Source: Lutibacter maritimus | GTDB lineage: Bacteria > Bacteroidota > Bacteroidia > Flavobacteriales > Flavobacteriaceae | Length of the DNA stretch: 64,000 nucleotides | Direction: 5' to 3' | Assembly: GCF_900116115.1 (NCBI RefSeq) | Contig: NZ_FOZP01000001.1 | Span: 512,071-576,070 of the forward strand | Shown: positions 7,093-16,926 of the stretch, piece after piece | How positions within the stretch are numbered: the stretch's first letter is position 1 | How the letters are laid out: the number at the start of each line of letters is the position of its first letter | Program-made: the position numbers and the translations under genes | Notes under the pieces: generated by a model | What the model was told of the DNA's origin: nothing | What the model saw: the letters and a program-made list of their open reading frames with translations, nothing else | Databases searched by the model: none

Positions 7093-9681
7093 TCACTTGT
7101 TTCTAAACACAATTTTATCATCAAAAGCATCCAATAAAATACGACTGGTTGCTGTTACTTTACCAGATAGAATTTCTTTTGATAATTCATTTAAAACTTC
7201 TTTTTGTATAACTCTCTTTACAGGGCGTGCACCAAACTGAGGGTCAAATCCTTTTATTGCTAATGAATCTACCAAGTCTTCCGTATATTCAATTTGAATA
7301 TCTTGCGCTTTTAACATTTTAATTAAACCGTTTAATTGTAATTTAACTATTTGTTTTATTTCACTTTCATTTAAAGGTGTAAACATTACAATTTCATCAA
7401 TTCTGTTTAAAAACTCTGGTCTAATTGTTTGTTTTAATAAAGCAACAACCTCTAATTTGGTAACATCTGTTATGGCATCTCTATTTTTCATATCCATTTT
7501 TTCAAATCGTTCTTGAATAATTTGAGAACCCATATTAGAAGTCATTATTATAATAGTATTTCTAAAGTCAGCCAATCTTCCTTTGTTGTCAGTCAATCTT
7601 CCTTCATCTAATACTTGTAATAAAATATTAAAAGTATCAGGATGTGCTTTTTCAATTTCATCTAATAAAATAACAGAATATGGTTTTCTTCTTACAGCTT
7701 CTGTTAATTGCCCACCTTCATCGTAACCTACGTATCCTGGAGGCGCACCAACTAATCTGCTAACAGAGTGACGCTCTTGATATTCACTCATATCTATTCT
7801 AGTTAGCGAATTTTCATCATCAAATAAATATTCAGCCAATGCTTTTGCTAATTCTGTTTTACCAACCCCGGTTGTTCCTAAAAACAGGAACGTTCCTATG
7901 GGTCTTTTAGAGTCTTGTAAACCTGCTCTAGAACGTCGTACAGCATCAGCAACGGCAGCAATTCCTTCTTCTTGACCCACAACCCTGTTGTGTAATTCAT
8001 CTTCTAATAACAACAATTTTTCACGTTCACTTTGCAGCATTTTACTTACGGGAATACCAGTCCATTTTGCCACAACTTCTGCAATATCATCTCTTGTGAC
8101 TTCTTCTTTTATTAAAGCGGAACTTTGATTTTCATTTAATTCGACTTGAAGTTTGTCTAACTTTTCTTGTTCTTCTTTAATTTTCCCATATCTTATTTCT
8201 GCAACTTTACCATAATCGCCCTCACGTTCTGCACGCTCAGCATCAAGCTTAAAGTTTTCAATAGCTTCTTTACTTGCTTGGATACTGTCAACCAATTCTT
8301 TTTCACTTACCCATTTAGCATTAATTTCATTTCGCTTTTCTTTTAAATTGGCTAATTCCTCTTTTAAACTAGCTAATTTTTTTTCATCATTTTCACGTTT
8401 AATTGCCTCGATTTCTATTTCAATTTGCATAATTTTACGATCCAAAACATCTAACTCTTCAGGTTTTGAATTGATTTCCATACGTAATTTAGCAGCCGCT
8501 TCATCCATTAAATCAATAGCTTTATCTGGTAAAAAACGGTTAGAAATATAACGTTGAGAAAGTTCTACAGCAGCAATTATGGCATCATCTTTAATTTGTA
8601 CTTTATGATGATTTTCATATTTTTCTTTAATACCACGTAAAATAGAAATAGCACTTTCGGTATCTGGCTCATTTACCATTACTTTTTGAAATCTACGCTC
8701 AAGTGCTTTATCTTTTTCAAAATATTTTTGATACTCATCTAATGTTGTTGCGCCAATTGCTCTTAGTTCACCTCTTGCCAATGCAGGCTTTAAAATATTT
8801 GCTGCATCCATAGCTCCTTGTCCGCCACCAGCACCAACTAAAGTGTGAATTTCATCAATAAAAAGCACAATTTCTCCTTCAGCAGAAGTCACTTCTTTTA
8901 TTACAGATTTTAAACGTTCTTCAAACTCACCTTTATATTTTGCGCCCGCAATTAGTGCGCCCATATCTAACGAATAAATTTGCTTATCTTTTAAATTTTC
9001 TGGAATATCACCTTTTACAATTCTATGTGCTAAACCTTCAGCAATGGCAGTTTTACCTGTACCTGGCTCACCAACTAACATTGGATTATTTTTTGTTCTG
9101 CGTGATAGAATTTGTAAAATTCTTCTAATTTCTTCATCTCTACCAATAACAGGATCTAATTTTCCATCTTTGGCTAATTGATTTAAATTTTTAGCATATT
9201 TATTTAAGGAATTGTAAGTTTCTTCGGCACTTTGCGAGGTAACTTTACTTCCTTTTCGTAATTCATCAATGGCTATTTTTAAACCTTTTTCTGTAACTCC
9301 TTGGTCTTTTAAAATTTGTGATGTTGTATCTTTAGTATTTAAAAGTGCCAGTAATAAATGCTCAATAGACACAAATTCATCATTCATTTTTGATGCTTCA
9401 TCTGTGGCGTTATTCAGCATTTTTGATGCATTTCTAGATAATGATATTTCGCCACCAGTAACTTTTGAGTAACTTTCTAATGTTTTGTCTATTAAACTTT
9501 TAAGTAGTTCAATGTTAATCCCTAATTTTTTAAAAATAAAAGGAATAACATTTTCATCAACTTCAAAAATTCCTTTTAAAATATGAGAATTTTCTATTTG
9601 TTGATGTCCGTAATTTTCTGCAAGTTGTTGTGCTTTTTGTATAGCTTCTTGCGATTTTATTGTAAATTTATTAAAGTTCAT
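7093..9681 (-). CDS. clpB: ATP-dependent disaggregase ClpB
   Basis: An 862-residue, full-length ClpB. The N-terminal Clp-N repeats span about residues 1-145. AAA+ domain 1 has Walker A GEPGTGKT (204-211) and the DEIHT Walker B. A charged coiled-coil middle domain spans about 400-525. AAA+ domain 2 has GTTGVGKT and DEIEKAH. The middle domain distinguishes ClpB from ClpA and ClpC. It solubilises protein aggregates with DnaK. Start is ATG at 9681. The upstream region shares ATGTCAAAAAA with hsp20. Confidence 0.97.
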   Translation of the reverse strand: MNFNKFTIKSQEAIQKAQQLAENYGHQQIENSHILKGIFEVDENVIPFIFKKLGINIELLKSLIDKTLESYSKVTGGEISLSRNASKMLNNATDEASKMNDEFVSIEHLLLALLNTKDTTSQILKDQGVTEKGLKIAIDELRKGSKVTSQSAEETYNSLNKYAKNLNQLAKDGKLDPVIGRDEEIRRILQILSRRTKNNPMLVGEPGTGKTAIAEGLAHRIVKGDIPENLKDKQIYSLDMGALIAGAKYKGEFEERLKSVIKEVTSAEGEIVLFIDEIHTLVGAGGGQGAMDAANILKPALARGELRAIGATTLDEYQKYFEKDKALERRFQKVMVNEPDTESAISILRGIKEKYENHHKVQIKDDAIIAAVELSQRYISNRFLPDKAIDLMDEAAAKLRMEINSKPEELDVLDRKIMQIEIEIEAIKRENDEKKLASLKEELANLKEKRNEINAKWVSEKELVDSIQASKEAIENFKLDAERAEREGDYGKVAEIRYGKIKEEQEKLDKLQVELNENQSSALIKEEVTRDDIAEVVAKWTGIPVSKMLQSEREKLLLLEDELHNRVVGQEEGIAAVADAVRRSRAGLQDSKRPIGTFLFLGTTGVGKTELAKALAEYLFDDENSLTRIDMSEYQERHSVSRLVGAPPGYVGYDEGGQLTEAVRRKPYSVILLDEIEKAHPDTFNILLQVLDEGRLTDNKGRLADFRNTIIIMTSNMGSQIIQERFEKMDMKNRDAITDVTKLEVVALLKQTIRPEFLNRIDEIVMFTPLNESEIKQIVKLQLNGLIKMLKAQDIQIEYTEDLVDSLAIKGFDPQFGARPVKRVIQKEVLNELSKEILSGKVTATSRILLDAFDDKIVFRNK

Positions 9682-9812
9682 AACGTATTATTTTTTTGTT
9701 TCTATATTTGTCATGTCAAAAAATATTCCACATCGCATAAATGCTTAAAATAAGTCATTTTGTCTTATTTTTTAGTTGTTTACGGACAATTTGACCTTAA
9801 AAAAGAACTATT

Positions 9813-10151
9813 ATGAATTGGATTGCCTTAACAAATAACCAACAATTAGAAGCTATTAAAGCCAATGTTGAAAATGAATATATAGCCATTTTTAAACATA
9901 GTACTCGCTGTGGAATTAGCAGAATGGTTTTGAAAAATTTTGAAAGAGAATTTGATATACCAGAATCAGAAATTACAATGTATTTTTTAGATTTATTAAA
10001 ATTTAGAGAAATATCAAATAATATTGCAGGTGATTTTGATGTTTTACATCAATCACCACAGTTGTTGTTGTTAAAAAATGGTAAAGTAATTTTTACGGCT
10101 TCTCACGGAGATATATCCGTTGAAAGTTTAAAATTTCAACTTGGTAAATAA
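9813..10151 (+). CDS. ytxJ: YtxJ, bacillithiol-system thioredoxin-like protein
   Basis: A 112-residue thioredoxin-fold protein. A single active-site-like Cys occurs in HSTRCGISRM (about residues 29-38), and HQSPQLLLLKNGKVIFTASHG supplies the cis-Pro strand. This matches YtxJ, a proposed monothiol bacilliredoxin in bacillithiol-using bacteria, including many Flavobacteria. It is divergent from clpB and ends at a bidirectional terminator. Biochemical function is inferred from the family. Confidence 0.88.
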   Translation: MNWIALTNNQQLEAIKANVENEYIAIFKHSTRCGISRMVLKNFEREFDIPESEITMYFLDLLKFREISNNIAGDFDVLHQSPQLLLLKNGKVIFTASHGDISVESLKFQLGK

Positions 10152-10152
10152 A

Positions 10153-10184
10153 AAAAGAGCATTTAATTTTTTAAATGCTCTTTT
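10153..10184. terminator. Bidirectional terminator, ytxJ / lipoprotein gene
   Basis: Perfect 14 bp arms (AAAAGAGCATTTAA and its complement) around a TTTT loop, with flanking A and T runs, between convergent genes. Confidence 0.88.
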
Positions 10185-10202
10185 AACGTTATTAGTTTTC
10201 AA

Positions 10203-11396
10203 TTAATAATATATTTTATTTTGTGAAACTATACTTTTAATTTTATTTTTTAAATCTTCACTAGTATCATAAATCATTTGTTCATTGCTTGGGAAAGGTA
10301 TAAATTTATATGATAATAAATTTAAATATTCTTTTTCCAACGCATTTTTATCACCAGAATAGGTGGCGTATTTATGTTCAAAAATAAATTCACTGGATAA
10401 AGGGAAATTCTTTATTAACTGATTGGTAATTAAATCTATATATTTAATTTGCCCAACTATTTGTACTGATTTAAACTGCGTAATTTCTTCAACTTTACAA
10501 ACAATTGTTTTGTATTTGTCTACTTTTATGGCTTTTCCTAAACTATCTTTTACAGTATTACCGTTTTTATCAATTAAATATTTCCAACCATCAACCACTT
10601 GTTTTTCTTTTACAACTTGTTTTTCTTTTACTTGTTCTGGAGAAATATTAATTTCTCTAAAACTAATTTCAATTTCAAAATCGTAAATTGTTTTGGGCTG
10701 CTTGTTGTTATGATAAACAGTCCATAAATCGTTTAATTTATAGGTGTCAAAATTTAATAAATCTTCTTCTAAACGCATTGGAATTACTTTGTCAGATTTA
10801 TTTTGAAGTGAAACATACACAAAATTTGTTCCTTTAAAATGTGCTTCTTCAATTAAATCGCGAACATCCTTAAAATTCGGATTTATTTTATCTAAATAAT
10901 TTAAATCATCAAAAGCTTTTCTAAAATCTTCTTTATTTGATGATGATTTTAATAAGTTTTTAGCATTTGCATATAAATAATCAGACAATTTTGTTTTAGT
11001 TGCTAAAATTTCATTGGTATAATCTGTAAATGAAAATTTAGCGTTTTTACCTTTGCTTAAAATTGGTAAAGGAAGTAATGGTTTAATTAATTCTTGCCTA
11101 TTTTTTAAATTTAAATACGTATTATAAATGGTTTCAAAATTTGCAGGATTCCCATCTTTTTTTAAAAAAGTAATGTTTTCAATATCTTTTAATGTAGCTT
11201 TTTCAAAAGCTTCCTCAAGCATAAGTATATAATCCTGATTACTTTTCTTTGTTTTATTTTCTCTAAGTTCTTTTACTGCAATTTGTATTGCTTGATCATA
11301 GTTACCATAATTTAAAGCCTCTTGCGTTTTTTTAATACTTGAGCAACTTACAATGGTAGTAATGCTTAAAGTGAAAAGGAGTAGTTTTTTTATCAT
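10203..11396 (-). CDS. Hypothetical lipoprotein with N-terminal repeat-like helices
   Basis: A 397-residue protein with signal peptide and lipobox ending at Cys18 (TTIVSC). Just after the lipid anchor is a helical TPR-like segment (ALNYGNYDQAIQIAVKEL). The remainder is mixed alpha/beta with no catalytic motif I recognise. A short internal duplication, EKQVVKEKQVV, is near residue 260. The family seems restricted to Flavobacteria. It is monocistronic, with a promoter element at 11433-11440. Function is unknown; a cell-envelope location is inferred from the lipobox. Confidence 0.75.
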   Translation of the reverse strand: MIKKLLLFTLSITTIVSCSSIKKTQEALNYGNYDQAIQIAVKELRENKTKKSNQDYILMLEEAFEKATLKDIENITFLKKDGNPANFETIYNTYLNLKNRQELIKPLLPLPILSKGKNAKFSFTDYTNEILATKTKLSDYLYANAKNLLKSSSNKEDFRKAFDDLNYLDKINPNFKDVRDLIEEAHFKGTNFVYVSLQNKSDKVIPMRLEEDLLNFDTYKLNDLWTVYHNNKQPKTIYDFEIEISFREINISPEQVKEKQVVKEKQVVDGWKYLIDKNGNTVKDSLGKAIKVDKYKTIVCKVEEITQFKSVQIVGQIKYIDLITNQLIKNFPLSSEFIFEHKYATYSGDKNALEKEYLNLLSYKFIPFPSNEQMIYDTSEDLKNKIKSIVSQNKIYY

Positions 11397-11432
11397 AAAA
11401 TATTTTTAAATACATGTATACAATTTCAATGC

Positions 11433-11440
11433 CAAATGTA
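11433..11440 (-). promoter_or_regulatory. Promoter -7 element for lipoprotein gene
   Basis: The minus strand reads TACATTTG, exact TAnnTTTG, 37 bp before the start codon. It overlaps the edge of the fahA terminator region. Confidence 0.5.
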
Positions 11441-11442
11441 CA

Positions 11443-11477
11443 TAAAAAAGCCCTTTTATAAATTAATAAAAGGGCTT
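11443..11477 (-). terminator. Terminator after fahA
   Basis: 12 bp arms AAGCCCTTTTAT/ATAAAAGGGCTT with a six-base loop. On the minus strand a T run follows, just past the fahA stop. Confidence 0.85.
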
Positions 11478-11492
11478 ATATATAGTATATTA

Positions 11493-12788
11493 TTAAATAG
11501 GGAATTTATATTTTATAGGTGGTAATAATTTACCTGAGCAATTTCCAAAACCTATTCTCACATTATCTTTTGTGCAATATCCTTTTAATATTACTTTATC
11601 TCCATCATTAAAAAAGGTTCTTGTACTACCATCTTTTAAAGTTAGAGGTTCTTTTCCTCCCCAAGTAAGTTCTAACATAGATCCAAAACTGCCTTTTGTT
11701 GGTCCAGATATTGTGCCGCTTCCCATTAAATCACCTGCTCTAACATTACAACCATTCACTGTATGATGTGCTAATTGTTGAGACATTGACCAATACATGT
11801 ATTTAAAATTAGTTTCAGTTAATAAGTTACTTTCTCCATTTTCAGTTGCTAAAAACGCTTGTAATTTAATATCGTAACTAGTATCTTTTCTTTTTTGTTG
11901 TAAATAGGGAAGTGGTTTAAATTCTTTTTTTGGACCTTCACATCTAAAAGGTTCTAAAGCGTCCATAGTTACAATCCAAGGAGACATTGTTGATGCAAAA
12001 TTTTTCCCCATAAATGGACCTAATGGTACATATTCCCATTTTTGAATATCGCGTGCGCTCCAATCATTAAACAACACCATTCCAAAAATATATTCGCTGG
12101 CTTCATCAACAGGAACTGGTTCACCTAAATTATTTACATCAGTTGTTATAAATGCAGTTTCTAGTTCCATATCAACTTTTTGTGAAGGTCCAAAAATTGG
12201 ATTTTCTTTACCTGCAGGCAACGTTTGTCCGTAAGGTCTTCTAATTGAAGTTCCTGAAACTACAATAGAAGATGATCTACCGTGGTAACCAACAGGTACA
12301 TGCAACCAGTTTGGCATTAATGCATTTTCTTTACCTCTAAACATTAAACCTACATTTGTAGCGTGTTCTTTGCTAGAGTAAAAATCGGTATAATCACCAA
12401 CGTTAATTGGTAATAGCATTTCAACATCTTTTATATCAAAAATAATAACCTCTTTATGTTTTGCATTATCTCTTAAAGCTGGATTTTTAGCATCAAACAC
12501 ATCTGCAATTCTATTTCTAACCAATCGCCATGTTTTTCTACCATCAGAAATAAAATCGTTTAAAGAATCTTGCATAAACATATCATCTGTTAATGGAATT
12601 CCTTTAAAATAGCCTAATTGATGAAAAGCTCCTAAATCTATTACATATTCTCCTATTCTTGTTCCTATAGTTATTATATCATCTTTTGTTAAAAATACAC
12701 CAAATGGAATATTTTGTATTGGGAAATCACAACCTTCACTTACTGGTAGCCACGATTTTCTAGTTGGATTATTTGCTGAAATTTGCAT
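11493..12788 (-). CDS. fahA: Fumarylacetoacetase
   Basis: A 431-residue, full-length fumarylacetoacetate hydrolase, the last step of tyrosine/homogentisate breakdown to fumarate and acetoacetate. It has the N-terminal FAA_hydrolase_N region (FPIQNIPFGVF), the active-site FYSSKEHATNVG, VGYHGRSSS, and metal-binding DMELETAF. VLFNDWSARDIQKWEY and MGSGTISGPTKGSFGSMLE follow. No other tyrosine catabolism gene is adjacent. It has its own promoter element and terminator. Confidence 0.96.
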   Translation of the reverse strand: MQISANNPTRKSWLPVSEGCDFPIQNIPFGVFLTKDDIITIGTRIGEYVIDLGAFHQLGYFKGIPLTDDMFMQDSLNDFISDGRKTWRLVRNRIADVFDAKNPALRDNAKHKEVIIFDIKDVEMLLPINVGDYTDFYSSKEHATNVGLMFRGKENALMPNWLHVPVGYHGRSSSIVVSGTSIRRPYGQTLPAGKENPIFGPSQKVDMELETAFITTDVNNLGEPVPVDEASEYIFGMVLFNDWSARDIQKWEYVPLGPFMGKNFASTMSPWIVTMDALEPFRCEGPKKEFKPLPYLQQKRKDTSYDIKLQAFLATENGESNLLTETNFKYMYWSMSQQLAHHTVNGCNVRAGDLMGSGTISGPTKGSFGSMLELTWGGKEPLTLKDGSTRTFFNDGDKVILKGYCTKDNVRIGFGNCSGKLLPPIKYKFPI

Positions 12789-12827
12789 AATTATGAACTA
12801 TTTAAATAGTTATTTATATATTCTTAC

Positions 12828-12835
12828 CAAATATA
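12828..12835 (-). promoter_or_regulatory. Promoter -7 element for fahA
   Basis: The minus strand reads TATATTTG, exact TAnnTTTG, 40 bp before the fahA ATG, in the divergent fahA-glyA gap. Confidence 0.6.
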
Positions 12836-12867
12836 GAAGTTTCTTATTAAATGCAAAATGAAATTAG

Positions 12868-12875
12868 TATTTTTG
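12868..12875 (+). promoter_or_regulatory. Promoter -7 element for glyA
   Basis: TATTTTTG, exact TAnnTTTG, 34 bp before the glyA ATG. Confidence 0.6.
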
Positions 12876-12908
12876 CCATTATTTTAACTTTTATAAAATT
12901 AAACAACA

Positions 12909-14183
12909 ATGCAACGTGATCAAATTATCTTCGATTTAATTCAAGACGAAAAAGAAAGACAAATAAATGGATTAGAATTAATTGCTTCAGAAAACTTTGT
13001 AAGTGAACAAGTTATGGAAGCTATGGGTTCTGTTTTAACAAATAAATACGCTGAAGGTTATCCAAATAAACGTTATTATGGTGGTTGTGAAGTTGTTGAT
13101 GTAGTTGAACAAATTGCTATTGATAGAGCTAAAGAATTATTTGGTGCAGAATATGTTAATGTACAGCCGCATTCTGGTTCACAAGCAAATGCAGCAGTTT
13201 ATCAAGCAGTTTTAAATCCAGGAGATAAAATTTTAGGTTTTGATCTTTCACATGGTGGACATTTAACACACGGATCTCCAGTTAACTTTTCAGGAAAATT
13301 GTATAAGACATCTTTTTATGGTGTTGATAAAGAAACTGGCGTTTTAAATTATGATAAAATTCAGGAAACTGCCGAAATTGAAAAACCAAAATTAATTATT
13401 GCAGGTGCATCTGCATATTCTAGAGATATAGATTTTAAAAGGTTCAGAGCAATTGCTGATTCAGTTGGAGCGTTGCTTTTAGCGGATATTTCTCATCCAG
13501 CAGGTTTAATTGCTAAAGGAATTTTAAACGATCCAATTCCTCATTGTCATTTTGTAACCACTACAACTCACAAAACTTTACGTGGACCACGTGGTGGAAT
13601 TATTATGATTGGAAAAGATTTTGACAATCCATTTGGTCAAAAATTAAAAAACGGAACGCTTAAAAAAATGTCTAGTTTAATAGATTCTTCCGTTTTTCCT
13701 GGAAATCAAGGAGGACCATTAGAACACGTTATTGCTGCTAAAGCTGTTGCTTTTGGTGAAGCATTAACAGATAACTTTTTACACTATCAAATTCAAGTAA
13801 AGAAAAATGCAACAGCTATGGCTGAGGCTTTAGTAAGTAAAGGTTACCAAATTATTTCTGGAGGAACGGACAATCACTGCATGTTAATTGACTTAAGAAA
13901 TAAAAACATTAGTGGTAAAGATGCTGAAAACGCATTGGTAAAAGCGGATATTACGGTAAATAAAAATATGGTTCCTTTTGATGATAAATCACCATTTGTA
14001 ACTTCTGGAATAAGAGTTGGAACTGCTGCAGTAACTACTAGAGGTTTAAAAGAAGTAGACATGGTTGCAGTTGTTGATTTAATTGATGAAGTAATAAATA
14101 ATTTTGAAGACGAAGCCATTTTAGAACAAGTAGCAGAAAAAGTAAATGAAATGATGTCACACAGACCATTATTTAAATTTTAA
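12909..14183 (+). CDS. glyA: Serine hydroxymethyltransferase
   Basis: A 424-residue PLP enzyme interconverting serine and glycine with tetrahydrofolate, the main one-carbon source. Signatures are [12 protein letters not shown], the substrate loop [24 protein letters not shown] and the PLP-lysine motif [14 protein letters not shown] (Lys222). Full length. It is followed 13 bp later by a small exported DUF2059 protein that likely shares its transcript. gcvT, another one-carbon gene, lies 3 kb away. Confidence 0.97.
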   Translation: MQRDQIIFDLIQDEKERQINGLELIASENFVSEQVMEAMGSVLTNKYAEGYPNKRYYGGCEVVDVVEQIAIDRAKELFGAEYVNVQPHSGSQANAAVYQAVLNPGDKILGFDLSHGGHLTHGSPVNFSGKLYKTSFYGVDKETGVLNYDKIQETAEIEKPKLIIAGASAYSRDIDFKRFRAIADSVGALLLADISHPAGLIAKGILNDPIPHCHFVTTTTHKTLRGPRGGIIMIGKDFDNPFGQKLKNGTLKKMSSLIDSSVFPGNQGGPLEHVIAAKAVAFGEALTDNFLHYQIQVKKNATAMAEALVSKGYQIISGGTDNHCMLIDLRNKNISGKDAENALVKADITVNKNMVPFDDKSPFVTSGIRVGTAAVTTRGLKEVDMVAVVDLIDEVINNFEDEAILEQVAEKVNEMMSHRPLFKF

Positions 14184-14196
14184 TTACAAAAAAATT

Positions 14197-14601
14197 ATGA
14201 AAAAAGTATTATTATTAGTAGCGTTTGTATGTTTTTCAATAACAATTAATGCACAAGAAGTAGAAGATGCTTATACAGCAGATGCACAAAAATTAGTAAA
14301 AATAGTTTCAGAATCGGCATTTTCTCCAGTAATTGATCAATTTTCTGGAATGGTTGCTGAGGACAAAAAAGATGATTTAGTAGCAGACATTAAAGCTACT
14401 TTTCCTGAATTATTTGCTGCTATGGCTGAAATTTATAAAGAAGAATTTTCTCACAATGAAATAAAAGAATTATTAGCTTTTTATGATACTCCTGTAGGAA
14501 AAAAATTAGCTGCTAAAACAGGTGACTTAAGTCAAAAAGGTATGGCTGCTGGACAAGCTTGGGGAATGAAATTACAAGGTATATTGCAAAAATATCAATA
14601 A
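14197..14601 (+). CDS. DUF2059 family exported protein
   Basis: A 134-residue protein with a signal peptide ending near residue 19 (TINAQE). It has one DUF2059 domain: helical, with the conserved FSHNEIKELLAFYDTPVGKKL motif region near residues 88-108. Members are small secreted or periplasmic helical proteins of unknown function. It is transcribed with glyA (13 bp gap) and followed by a strong terminator. No link to glycine metabolism is evident beyond the shared transcript. Confidence 0.85.
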   Translation: MKKVLLLVAFVCFSITINAQEVEDAYTADAQKLVKIVSESAFSPVIDQFSGMVAEDKKDDLVADIKATFPELFAAMAEIYKEEFSHNEIKELLAFYDTPVGKKLAAKTGDLSQKGMAAGQAWGMKLQGILQKYQ

Positions 14602-14620
14602 ATAATTTTTAACAACTATA

Positions 14621-14649
14621 AAAATCCTGCATTATGCGGGATTTTTTTT
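14621..14649 (+). terminator. Terminator after glyA-DUF2059
   Basis: 10 bp stem AAAATCCTGC/GCGGGATTTT (one G-T wobble), loop ATTAT, followed by a T run. Confidence 0.88.
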
Positions 14650-14763
14650 GCTTTAGTATTAATAAAAATAGGTGATTTTGGTTACAATTCTTTAAATAGC
14701 TTTCAGTAATTTTAATTGTTATTGTATTTACTAAATACAGTATTAAATTATAAATTTATTAAA

Positions 14764-15474
14764 ATGGAAACACAACAAGAAATTACATCAATGCCAAGAA
14801 TAGGAGATAAAGCTCCTGAATTTAAAGCCGTTACTACACAAGGGAACATTCATTTCCCTAATGATTATAAAGGAGATTGGGTAATATTATTCAGTCATCC
14901 TGCAGATTTCACGCCAGTTTGTACGTCAGAATTTATGACGTTTGCAACTATGGAAGAAAAATTTTTAAAAGCAAATTGTAAATTGGTAGGTTTATCTATT
15001 GATGGTTTGTACAGTCACATTGCTTGGTTACGCTCAATAAAAGATAAAATTGAGTACAGAGGAATGAAAAATGTAGAAGTTAAATTTCCATTGATTGAAG
15101 ATATCACTATGGAAGTTGCTAAAAAATATGGTATGATTCAGCCAAATGAAGATTCTACAAAAGCTGTGCGAGCTGTATTTTTTGTAGATCCAAAAGGAAT
15201 TATTAGAGCCATCATTTATTATCCATTAAGTTTAGGAAGAAACTTTGACGAATTATATAGAGTAATTATTGCGTTACAAGCTGCTGATGCATTTGGAGTT
15301 GCAACTCCGGCAGACTGGGAACCTGGAGATGATGTTATAATTGGACCAGCAGGTTCATGTGGTTCAGCAGAAGATAGAATGCAAGGAAAAGAAGATATGG
15401 ATTGTAAAGATTGGTATTTCTGTACTAGAAAATTAGATAAGGATGTTGTTTTAAAGAAAGTTCTTAAAAAATAA
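14764..15474 (+). CDS. Peroxiredoxin, Prx6/archaeal-type
   Basis: A 236-residue peroxiredoxin with peroxidatic Cys53 in DFTPVCTSEF and conserved GLSIDGLYSHIAWLR. C-terminal cysteines (GSCGS, MDCKDWYFC) are typical of the Prx6-like group found in archaea and Bacteroidota. It reduces peroxides in the cytosol. The frame extends upstream to a TTG at 14716, but the ATG at 14764 matches homologues, which begin shortly before MPRIGDKAPEF. It is a single gene with its own terminator. Confidence 0.94.
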   Translation: METQQEITSMPRIGDKAPEFKAVTTQGNIHFPNDYKGDWVILFSHPADFTPVCTSEFMTFATMEEKFLKANCKLVGLSIDGLYSHIAWLRSIKDKIEYRGMKNVEVKFPLIEDITMEVAKKYGMIQPNEDSTKAVRAVFFVDPKGIIRAIIYYPLSLGRNFDELYRVIIALQAADAFGVATPADWEPGDDVIIGPAGSCGSAEDRMQGKEDMDCKDWYFCTRKLDKDVVLKKVLKK

Positions 15475-15480
15475 AGCAAT

Positions 15481-15509
15481 AAAAATCCCACTTTTAAAGT
15501 GGGATTTTT
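15481..15509. terminator. Bidirectional terminator, peroxiredoxin / rmuC
   Basis: Perfect hairpin AAAAATCCCACTTT/AAAGTGGGATTTTT between convergent genes. Confidence 0.92.
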
Positions 15510-15512
15510 TAT

Positions 15513-16835
15513 TTATTCATCAGCTTCTTCAGCACGTTCTAACAATTTATCATTAAAATTTTTAGTTCCTTTGGCGCCTAATTTTCTAATGCTTTCCACT
15601 TTTCTAATTAAATTACCAGTTCCTGTAAGTTTTTTCATAGTACCATCATAAGAACCTTGTACAGTTTTTAATTGATTTCCAACCTTAATTAAGTCATCGG
15701 TTAAATTTACAAACTGATCATACAATCTACCCGCTTGCAACGCAATTTCAATAGCGTTACGTTGTTGTTTTTCATTGTTCCACATACTATCAATAGTGCG
15801 TAAAGTAGCCAAAAGTGTAGTTGGTGTTACAATTACAATATTTCGCTCAAAGGCTTTATTATATAGTTGATTGTCAAAATTTAATGCTACAGCAAAGGCC
15901 GGTTCAATTGGTATAAAAAGCAACACAAAATCGGGTGAATCAATTTTATAAATATCTTCATATTTTTTATCGCTTAACTGTTCAATATGTCTTTTTAAAG
16001 AGTTTACGTGCTCTTTAATAAAATGAGTTTTTTCAGTATCATCTTCTGCATTTACATATTGCTCGTAAGCGGTTAAGGAAACTTTAGAATCTATAATCAT
16101 TTTCTTTTCATCTGGTAAATGAATAACTACATCGGGCATTATGCGTTTTCCTTCATCATTTACAAAACTTTGTTGTACAAAATATTCACTATCTTTTTCT
16201 AAACCAGATTTTTCTAAAACTCGCTCTAATACCAATTCACCCCAATTTCCTTGCATTTTGCTGTCACCTTTTAATGCTTTTGTTAGGTTGATAGTTTCTT
16301 TACTCATTTGAAGATTTAAATCTTTTAAACCAACAATTTGTTGACGTAAAGCTGCATGATAATCAATACTTTCTTTATGAGTTTCTTCTACTTTTTTCTC
16401 AAAAGTTTGTATTTTTTCTTGAAGTGGATTTAGTATATTTTTTAAGTTTTCTTTATTCTGTTCTGTGAATTTAGTTGATTTTTCTTCCAAAATTTTGTTG
16501 GCTAAAATCTCAAAATCTTTAGAAAATTTATCTTGTAATTTTTCAACTTCATTTTTATTTTCTTGCAATTTATCTTCTAAATTTTTAAGCTCAGATATTT
16601 TTTGATTATACAACAAATCAATTTCGTGTTTTTCTTTACTTAATGTATTTTTCTCTTCACTTAAAGTATTTAAAATAAGTTTAGTAACTTCTTTTTCTTC
16701 AAGTAAAAGTTTATTTCGTATTTCAAGTTCAGAAGTTAGTTTTTCTAGCGTGCTTTTAGTAAGTAATTTGCCAATTATAAAGCCAAAAATTAAACAAACA
16801 ATAGCAATTAAAAAATATAAAAAAGTTGGTGTCAT
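15513..16835 (-). CDS. rmuC: DNA recombination protein RmuC
   Basis: A 440-residue protein. An N-terminal hydrophobic anchor lies at about residues 4-22. A long Lys/Glu-rich coiled coil follows (about 30-170). The RmuC domain has MQGNWGELVLERVLEKSGL, MPDVVIHLPDEKKMIIDSKVS and FIPIEPAFAVAL. RmuC limits inversions at short inverted repeats and is predicted to be a nuclease with a PD-(D/E)XK-like fold. The length fits. It is divergent from the acyltransferase gene. Confidence 0.95.
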   Translation of the reverse strand: MTPTFLYFLIAIVCLIFGFIIGKLLTKSTLEKLTSELEIRNKLLLEEKEVTKLILNTLSEEKNTLSKEKHEIDLLYNQKISELKNLEDKLQENKNEVEKLQDKFSKDFEILANKILEEKSTKFTEQNKENLKNILNPLQEKIQTFEKKVEETHKESIDYHAALRQQIVGLKDLNLQMSKETINLTKALKGDSKMQGNWGELVLERVLEKSGLEKDSEYFVQQSFVNDEGKRIMPDVVIHLPDEKKMIIDSKVSLTAYEQYVNAEDDTEKTHFIKEHVNSLKRHIEQLSDKKYEDIYKIDSPDFVLLFIPIEPAFAVALNFDNQLYNKAFERNIVIVTPTTLLATLRTIDSMWNNEKQQRNAIEIALQAGRLYDQFVNLTDDLIKVGNQLKTVQGSYDGTMKKLTGTGNLIRKVESIRKLGAKGTKNFNDKLLERAEEADE

Positions 16836-16869
16836 TTTAAATTTAATTAGTTTACTAAATTAAGATTTT

Positions 16870-16877
16870 TATATTTG
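16870..16877 (+). promoter_or_regulatory. Promoter -7 element for acyltransferase
   Basis: TATATTTG, exact TAnnTTTG, 50 bp upstream of the ATG at 16927. Confidence 0.5.
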
Positions 16878-16926
16878 CCGTAATAATTACTACATAAAAA
16901 ATAAGAAAGTAGTTATTAACAACCTT

